Below are positions 6,432 to 10,978 of a stretch of DNA of 10,978 nt, piece by piece (position 1 is the first letter of the stretch; every line of letters starts with the position of its first letter). A program made the translations under genes and the position numbers. Under the pieces are notes generated by a model. It saw only the letters and a list, made by a program, of their open reading frames with translations, did not search any database and was not told the DNA's origin. Source of the stretch: Actinomycetota bacterium (GTDB lineage Bacteria > Actinomycetota > Acidimicrobiia > Acidimicrobiales > Ilumatobacteraceae); the NCBI GenBank assembly GCA_018882725.1, contig VERK01000055.1:1-10978 (forward strand), in the 5' to 3' direction.

Positions 6432-6881
6432 GTGGCGCCGCGTTCACCTGAGCCGTCTTCGATTCGAGAGACCGATCCCGGGAGCTATGTCTTTCACCAC
6501 GACATCCGCGTTCGGTTCGCCGAGACCGACGCCATGGGCATCGTCCACCACAGTCGCTACCTCCCCTACCTGGAGGAGGCCCGCGTGGAGTACCTGCGGT
6601 CAATCGGCCACCCCTACGAGGCCGAGCGTCGCGACGGTGTCGACTACGCAGTGCTCGAGGCCCATGTCGCCTACCGCCAGCCCCTCCACTTCGACGAGGT
6701 GGTGACCGTTCACCTGCGCGTCACCTCAGCCACCCGAGCCTCGTTCACGATCCAGTACCTGCTCACGGTCGCCGGCTCGGTCACGTCCACCGCTACCACG
6801 GTGCATGCATGTGTCAACGACAAGGGTCGTCCGGTTCGACTACCCGGCTGGCTGAGCGACCTCGTCGCACCGTTACGCTGA
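6432..6881 (+). CDS. Acyl-CoA thioesterase, 4HBT/YbgC-like hotdog family
   Basis: 149-residue hotdog-fold thioesterase, expected to hydrolyse an acyl-CoA to the free acid and CoA in the cytosol, working as a dimer or tetramer. Seen: the active-site segment ETDAMGIVHHSRYLPYLEEAR near residues 31-51, in which Asp33 matches the catalytic Asp of YbgC/4HBT enzymes and His40 the conserved His. The rest (about 52-149) fits the hotdog sheet, with a conserved-looking YRQPLHFDEV at 81-90. I chose the GTG at 6432 because a -10 box ends 6 nt before it and because earlier in-frame starts would read across the cold-shock gene. The stop overlaps the -10 box of the CBS gene, which begins 4 nt later, so some readthrough cotranscription is likely. 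The acyl substrate is unknown. Confidence 0.88.
   Translation: MAPRSPEPSSIRETDPGSYVFHHDIRVRFAETDAMGIVHHSRYLPYLEEARVEYLRSIGHPYEAERRDGVDYAVLEAHVAYRQPLHFDEVVTVHLRVTSATRASFTIQYLLTVAGSVTSTATTVHACVNDKGRPVRLPGWLSDLVAPLR
6874..6879 (+). promoter_or_regulatory. -10 box (TACGCT) of the CBS gene, leaderless
   Basis: TACGCT overlaps the last codons and stop of the thioesterase gene and is followed by exactly 6 nt and the ATG at 6886. It suggests that the cbs unit has its own leaderless transcript beside any readthrough. No convincing -35. Confidence 0.45.
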
Positions 6882-6885
6882 CCAC

Positions 6886-8316
6886 ATGCCTTGGGGTGAC
6901 GATTCACTCGACGCTCGTCTGCACGGCACGCACATCGCCGACTCGGTGATCGACCTCATCGGCGCGACGCCCTTGGTTCGCCTGCGCAAGATCTCCGAGA
7001 AGTACGACATCCCGTCGGTCCTCACCATGAAGATGGAGACCACCAATCCCGGCGGCTCGGCCAAGGATCGACCGGCCCTCGAGATGATCTTGGCCGCCGA
7101 ACGCGAAGGGCTTCTCCAACCCGGCGGAACGATCGTCGAACCGACCAGTGGCAACACCGGCGTGGGTCTGGCCATCGTCGCAGCCCAGCGCGGTTACAAG
7201 TGCGTGTTCGTCATGACCGACAAGGTGGCTCCCGAGAAGGTCTCGCTCCTGCGCGCGTACGGCGCCGAAGTAGTGGTGTGTCCGGTCGCAGTGCCACCCG
7301 ACGATCCGTCGAGCTACTACAAAGTGGCCGAACGTCTCACGTACGAGCGCAATGCGTTTCGACCCAACCAGTACGCCAACCCCAACAATCCGCTCGCGCA
7401 CGTGAAGACCACCGGGCCCGAGATCTGGCAGCAGACCGGCGGACGCGTGACCCACTTCGTGGCCGGTGCCGGAACGTGTGGAACCATCACCGGCACCGCG
7501 CGCTATCTCAAGCAGCAGAACCCGAACGTGCGCATCGTGGCCGCCGATCCGGACGCCTCGGTGTTCTCGGGAGGTTCGGGCCGTCCGTATCTCGTGGAAG
7601 GTGTGGGCGAAGACTTCTACCCGGCCGCGTGGGATCCCGACTTGTACGACGATGTGATCCCCGTGAGCGACGAGGAAGCGTTCCTGATGGCCCGCGACGT
7701 GAGCCGCACCGAAGGAATTCTCATCGGCGGATCCGGCGGCCTGGCGGTGGCCGCCGCCATCAAGGTCGCCAAGAGCGCCGCCCCGAACGACATCGTCGTG
7801 GTCCTCAATCCCGACTCCGGCCGCGGATACCTGTCGCGCGTGTTCGACGACGACTGGATGGCCAACTTCGGATTCCTGCGCGAATGCGACCAGTGCGTCG
7901 GGGCGGTGCTCGATACGCGTGGCGACACGCCGTCGCTTCTGTACGTCAACCCATCGAGCACCGTGCGGCACGCCATCGACGTGATGCGCGCCAACGGTGT
8001 GAGCCAGTTGCCGGTGTGTAAGAACACACCGCCGTTCGCGGCGGCCGAAGTGTCGGGATCGGTCGACGAACTCGAACTGATGGAAGCGATCTACGCCGAT
8101 CCGTCCGTCATGAACACCGAAGTCGAAAAAGTGATGGGACCCAAATTGCCCACCATCGGCGTGGGTCAGAAGGTGTCGAAGGCCGTCGAGATGCTCGATC
8201 GCGCGCCGGCTCTGCTGGTGCTGTCGGGTGGCCGTCCGTTGAGTGTCCTCACGCGCTCCGACCTCCTGCAGTACTTCGACGTCGTCGCCGCCGAAAGCGA
8301 AGTCCGCCGTGGGTGA
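6886..8316 (+). CDS. cbs: Cystathionine beta-synthase with C-terminal CBS-domain pair
   Basis: PLP enzyme that condenses homocysteine with serine to cystathionine, the first step of reverse transsulfuration, in the cytosol. Seen in 476 residues: the fold-type II core (about 15-330) with NPGGSAKDR (PLP Lys60), TSGNTG (87-92), NQYANPNNPLAH (161-172), the phosphate loop GAGTCGT (194-200), VEGVGEDF (237-244) and NPDSGRGYLS (308-317), then two CBS motifs (about 345-410 and 415-465) that form a Bateman module. Size and layout match mycobacterial Cbs (about 464 residues). The Bateman module may bind an adenosyl ligand such as SAM; this is known for some homologues and inferred here. Odd points: the usual GTGGT loop reads GTCGT, and a CxxC (334-337) sits in the linker. 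Its last 8 nt overlap the next gene. A cysteine synthase is less likely given the C-terminal domains and the neighbour. Confidence 0.93.
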   Translation: MPWGDDSLDARLHGTHIADSVIDLIGATPLVRLRKISEKYDIPSVLTMKMETTNPGGSAKDRPALEMILAAEREGLLQPGGTIVEPTSGNTGVGLAIVAAQRGYKCVFVMTDKVAPEKVSLLRAYGAEVVVCPVAVPPDDPSSYYKVAERLTYERNAFRPNQYANPNNPLAHVKTTGPEIWQQTGGRVTHFVAGAGTCGTITGTARYLKQQNPNVRIVAADPDASVFSGGSGRPYLVEGVGEDFYPAAWDPDLYDDVIPVSDEEAFLMARDVSRTEGILIGGSGGLAVAAAIKVAKSAAPNDIVVVLNPDSGRGYLSRVFDDDWMANFGFLRECDQCVGAVLDTRGDTPSLLYVNPSSTVRHAIDVMRANGVSQLPVCKNTPPFAAAEVSGSVDELELMEAIYADPSVMNTEVEKVMGPKLPTIGVGQKVSKAVEMLDRAPALLVLSGGRPLSVLTRSDLLQYFDVVAAESEVRRG

Positions 8317-9472
8317 TCTCGACGAGCAGACCGGTTGGGGCTTCGAGACCCGTGCGATTCACGTGGGACAAGAGCCCGACCCCACCACCGGTGCGGTCGT
8401 CACACCGATCTCTCTCAGCACCACCTTCGCGCAATCCAGTGTTGGCGAACACAAAGGTTTCGAATACTCGCGAAGTGGCAATCCCACTCGTTCGGCACTC
8501 GAGGCCTGCGTAGCATCGCTCGAGAACGCCAAACACGGACTCGCCTTCGCCAGCGGCCTGGCCGCCGAAGACAACGTTCTGCGCCTGCTCCCACCCGGTG
8601 GTCGTGTGCTGCTCGGCAATGACGCGTACGGCGGAACGTTCCGACTCATCGCCAAGGTGTGGTCGCCGCTCGGATTCCCGTGGAGCGCAGTCGACCTCAC
8701 CGATGTCGCGTCGCTGCGCGCCAACTGGCCGAGCGACACCACGATCGTCTGGCTCGAGACACCCACCAATCCGTTGCTCACGTGCATCGACATCGCGGCC
8801 GTGGCCGAAGTCGCCCACGCGAACGGTGCGATCGTGGTCGTCGACAACACCTTCGCCACTCCGTACCTGCAGCAGCCCCTCGATCACGGCGCCGACATCG
8901 TGGTGCACTCGGCCACGAAATACCTCGGCGGCCACAGCGACGTGGTGGGGGGCTTCCTCGCGCTGAACGACGACTCACTCGCCGAACGCCTGCGTTACAC
9001 GCAGAACGCCGCCGGCGGAGTTCCGGCTCCGTTCGATTGCTACTTGGTGTTGCGCGGCGTGAAGACTCTCGCATTGCGCATGGAACGCCACTGCTCGAAC
9101 GCCCGCGCGGTCGTCGACCTGTTGCTCGGTCACCCCGCGGTCGATCGCGTGCTGTATCCGCAACTTCCCGACCACCCGGGTCACGCGGCTGCGGCCAAGC
9201 AGATGAACGATTTCGGCGGCATGGTGAGCTTCACGTTGAAAGGTGGCGTCGACGCCGCCCTCACCGTGGCCAAGAGCACACGGATCTTCACTCTCGCCGA
9301 ATCGCTTGGTGCCGTCGAAAGCCTCATCGAGCATCCCGGTCGCATGACGCACGCGTCGGCAGCGGGATCGCCGCTTCAGGTCCCCGACTCGCTCGTTCGT
9401 CTGAGCGTCGGCGTCGAATCGGCTCACGACTTGTGCGAAGACCTGCGGGCCGCACTAGACCGTCTCTCATGA
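8309..9472 (+). CDS. Cystathionine gamma-lyase / gamma-synthase (Cys/Met metabolism PLP enzyme)
   Basis: 387-residue fold-type I PLP enzyme of the Cys/Met metabolism family. Beside CBS the likely job is cystathionine gamma-lyase: cystathionine to cysteine, 2-oxobutyrate and ammonia. Seen: Tyr53 and Arg55 in YSRSGNPTR, which bind the PLP phosphate of the partner subunit, Tyr107 in NDAYGGT, which stacks on the ring, the PLP Lys204 in HSATKYLGGHSD, and the C-terminal AESLGAVESLIEHPGRMTHAS stretch. I chose the GTG at 8309, which overlaps the cbs stop (GTGGGTGA), because homologues begin near GFETRAIHVGQ. The GTG fits translational coupling; a start at 8243 would overlap cbs by 74 nt and add an unconserved Ser-rich tail. 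Mycobacteria keep a metB-annotated homologue next to cbs. Lyase and synthase cannot be told apart safely by sequence alone. Confidence 0.88.
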   Translation: MGDLDEQTGWGFETRAIHVGQEPDPTTGAVVTPISLSTTFAQSSVGEHKGFEYSRSGNPTRSALEACVASLENAKHGLAFASGLAAEDNVLRLLPPGGRVLLGNDAYGGTFRLIAKVWSPLGFPWSAVDLTDVASLRANWPSDTTIVWLETPTNPLLTCIDIAAVAEVAHANGAIVVVDNTFATPYLQQPLDHGADIVVHSATKYLGGHSDVVGGFLALNDDSLAERLRYTQNAAGGVPAPFDCYLVLRGVKTLALRMERHCSNARAVVDLLLGHPAVDRVLYPQLPDHPGHAAAAKQMNDFGGMVSFTLKGGVDAALTVAKSTRIFTLAESLGAVESLIEHPGRMTHASAAGSPLQVPDSLVRLSVGVESAHDLCEDLRAALDRLS

Positions 9473-9918
9473 GTTCCGCCGCCCCGTCACCCATTCACGA
9501 CAGCCCCACTCCGTTCGTTCGCGAACACATCGAGCGTTACGTCGCGACCAACGGCGACGACGGCCACCTGTGGCGTGGGCTGCCCTGTTTGCTCGTCACC
9601 GTGAAGGGCAAGTCGTCGGGCAAGTGGACGCGTAGTGCGCTCATCTACGGACGCGACGGTGACGACCTCGTTCTCATCGCGTCCAAAGGCGGAGCCCCCG
9701 ACAATCCGGTGTGGCTCGACAACATGCTCGCCAATCCCGACGTGTGGTTGCAGGTGGCCGCCGATCAGTTCTGGGCCACCGCTCACGTCGTCGACGAACC
9801 AGCCGAACGCGCGCGCTTGTGGTCGATCATGAAAACGATCTTCCCGCAGTACGACGAATACGAAGCCAAAGCAGCGCCCCGTGTGATCCCGGTGGTGCGC
9901 CTCGTTCGGCGCACCTGA
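9469..9918 (+). CDS. Ddn-like F420-dependent nitroreductase-family oxidoreductase
   Basis: 149-residue split beta-barrel flavin/deazaflavin-type reductase (family of mycobacterial Ddn, F420H2-dependent quinone reductase). Members use F420H2 to reduce quinones or other oxidised substrates; the physiological substrate here is unknown. Seen: GKSSGKWTRSALIYGRDG (47-64), VLIASKGGAP (68-77) and NPVWLDNMLANPDV (79-92), the core of the F420-binding signature, with a conserved-looking PQYDEYEAK (126-134) near the C-terminus. The ATG at 9469 overlaps the preceding stop (ATGA), so it is translationally coupled to the gamma-lyase gene. The frame is open far upstream (to 8659), but that is antiparallel coding noise inside the lyase gene. 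Coupling suggests a redox role tied to sulfur metabolism, which is inference. It ends directly against the stop of the minus-strand gene. Confidence 0.88.
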   Translation: MSSAAPSPIHDSPTPFVREHIERYVATNGDDGHLWRGLPCLLVTVKGKSSGKWTRSALIYGRDGDDLVLIASKGGAPDNPVWLDNMLANPDVWLQVAADQFWATAHVVDEPAERARLWSIMKTIFPQYDEYEAKAAPRVIPVVRLVRRT

Positions 9919-10978
9919 TCAGAGAACCGCTTCGATCAAACGCGGGCCACGTTGCTTCATGGCCGACTGAAACGCGCTCGAGAATTCGGCGATGTCGTGC
10001 ACTCGCACCGCCGAGACACCCATGCCCCCGGCCAGCTGAACCCAATCGAGTTCGGGGTTCGACAGGTCGAACATCGACAACGCCTTGTTGTCGCCCTCGC
10101 CCAACAGATCTCGTGCTCCCGTGCGCGATAGTTCGATCTGAAGAATTGAGTACGCGCGGTTCGAGAAGATGACCGTGGTGACATCGAGGTTCTCGCGGGC
10201 CTGTGTCCAGAGCGATTGCACCGTGTACATCGCACCGCCGTCGCCGTGCAGACACACGACCTTGCGATCGGGGCAGGCGACCGCGGCACCACCGGCGAGC
10301 GGCAGGCCCTGGCCGATCGAGCCGCCGGTGAGCGACAAATGGTCGTGAGGACGAGCAGTCGCGAGCGCCAAGCCGGGTCCGACCGCATTGGTCGCGGCCT
10401 CGTCCGACACGATCGCATCGTCGGGCAGGTGGCGCGCGATCACCTGGCCGATCGTGAACTGATTGAGGGGTCCGGTCGGCTCGTCGGGCAACGCCAGATC
10501 GACCGCTACTGGTTTGGCCGAGAATTCGGCGGCGACCGCCTCGAGAGCAGTCACACCGTTTTCGTGCGCGTGAGCCAAGTAGGTGATGGCCGCGCCCTCG
10601 GGAGTGCACCAGCCCGGCTTGCCGGGATACGCGAAGAACGAGACTGGTGGCTTCGAGCCGACGATGATCAAATGCTCCACCGACGACAACGAATCGACGA
10701 GTTGTTCGGCGAAGTACGGCAGACGTTCGACCGCCACGCGACCGGCGCCACGGGCCAGGCGTGGTGCGAACGTGTCGCACAACAACCGCGCACCGGTGGC
10801 CGCCGCGATGCGACCGGCGGCGCGGAGTCCGCGATCGTTCAGCGCGTCACCCCGCATCAAGAGAGCGGCTCGTGAGCCGGATGACCGAACAGCGGCCACG
10901 GTGGTCGCGATCGCTTCACTCGACACCTCGGCCGGTCCCACGAACGTGAGGGCCGGTGCCGGCGACGCACCGTCGTTC
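9919..10978 (-). CDS. Thiamine-diphosphate enzyme, IlvB/IlvX/MdlC-like (5' end off window)
   Basis: C-terminal two thirds (352 visible residues) of a ThDP-dependent decarboxylase/acetohydroxyacid-synthase-like enzyme. Seen: the central domain (about 10978-10480, with AALLMRGDALNDRG and LIIVGSKPPVSFF) and the pyrophosphate-binding domain, with GGSIGQGLPLAGGAAVA and HGDGGAMYTVQ (GDG codons at 10245-10237), followed about 27 residues later by FSNRAYSIL, which completes the GDG...N metal/ThDP motif. The C-terminus reads DWVQLAGGMGVSAVRV...LIEAVL. The missing N-terminal domain, about 160-180 residues by family size (about 515), holds the catalytic Glu, so activity cannot be judged. The frame is open to the right edge, and the GTG at 10941 is internal. 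Closest in character to proteins annotated IlvX or acetolactate synthase large subunit, often not in ilv operons. Substrate unknown. It converges on the Ddn-like gene with zero gap. Confidence 0.87.
   Translation of the reverse strand, partial: NDGASPAPALTFVGPAEVSSEAIATTVAAVRSSGSRAALLMRGDALNDRGLRAAGRIAAATGARLLCDTFAPRLARGAGRVAVERLPYFAEQLVDSLSSVEHLIIVGSKPPVSFFAYPGKPGWCTPEGAAITYLAHAHENGVTALEAVAAEFSAKPVAVDLALPDEPTGPLNQFTIGQVIARHLPDDAIVSDEAATNAVGPGLALATARPHDHLSLTGGSIGQGLPLAGGAAVACPDRKVVCLHGDGGAMYTVQSLWTQARENLDVTTVIFSNRAYSILQIELSRTGARDLLGEGDNKALSMFDLSNPELDWVQLAGGMGVSAVRVHDIAEFSSAFQSAMKQRGPRLIEAVL

Noticed and set aside
6904..7971. 355-codon open frame on the minus strand, antisense to cbs
   Set aside because: It is fully covered by the CBS gene with intact PLP motifs, and the translated sequence has no recognisable fold or signal.
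8659..9468. Long N-terminal extension of the Ddn-like gene
   Set aside because: It would lie inside the gamma-lyase gene in another frame and is Arg-rich. The ATG at 9469 overlapping the stop gives the family-length protein.
9827..10780. 317-codon minus-strand frame overlapping the ThDP enzyme
   Set aside because: The other frame holds the ThDP motifs. This one is Arg/Gly-rich with no motif.
1..10978. tRNA or rRNA genes, CRISPR arrays, insertion sequences, attachment sites
   Set aside because: By eye I found no T-loop-like GGTTC sets with cloverleaf arms, no spaced direct repeats, no transposase or integrase motifs, and no compositional break. The window reads as core chromosome.

Overview
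The window looks like ordinary chromosome from a high-GC actinobacterium. GTG starts are common, Shine-Dalgarno sequences are nearly absent, and several starts sit 6-7 nt behind a TANNNT -10 box, which suggests leaderless transcripts. A Ddn-like enzyme points to a host that makes cofactor F420. Protein character and gene mix would fit an Acidimicrobiia/Ilumatobacter-like lineage, but this is inference, not a database match. I see no mobile element, CRISPR array, tRNA or rRNA. No stretch longer than about 120 bp lacks a gene.

Layout, left to right. Bases 1-1404 (+) hold the C-terminal nine-tenths of an ALDH7/antiquitin-type aminoadipate-semialdehyde dehydrogenase, cut by the left edge. Facing it is a single-pass membrane protein of unknown function (1417-2187, -). 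A 46-bp divergent promoter region separates that gene from a DtxR-family metal regulator (2234-2896, +), which is followed 6 nt later by a small lipoprotein gene (2903-3346, +). A HelD-type UvrD/Rep-like helicase (3362-5527, -) converges on the lipoprotein gene. A YbaK-type Cys-tRNA(Pro) deacylase (5640-6128, +) diverges from helD and converges, with a 3-nt gap, on a cold-shock protein (6132-6335, -). A 4HBT acyl-CoA thioesterase (6432-6881, +) diverges from the cold-shock gene and runs into a three-gene unit: cystathionine beta-synthase (6886-8316), cystathionine gamma-lyase/synthase (8309-9472) and a Ddn-like F420-dependent oxidoreductase (9469-9918). The last two junctions of this unit are overlapping stop/start codons. 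A thiamine-diphosphate enzyme of the IlvB/IlvX/MdlC type (9919-10978, -) converges with no gap and runs off the right edge.

How the genes work together. The clearest pathway is reverse transsulfuration: CBS joins homocysteine and serine into cystathionine and the gamma-lyase releases cysteine. The two genes are translationally coupled to each other and to the F420 enzyme. The aminoadipate-semialdehyde dehydrogenase suggests lysine catabolism. The regulator sits in a small cluster with two cell-envelope proteins of unknown function, which makes metal-responsive control of those two genes plausible but unproven.

I found no strong evidence for a wholly new system. The points most worth a second look are the altered metal-ligand set of the DtxR-like protein, the palindrome over its own -10 box, the recurring leaderless promoters, a Gly-to-Cys change in the PLP-phosphate loop of CBS, and the coupling of an F420 enzyme to cysteine synthesis.
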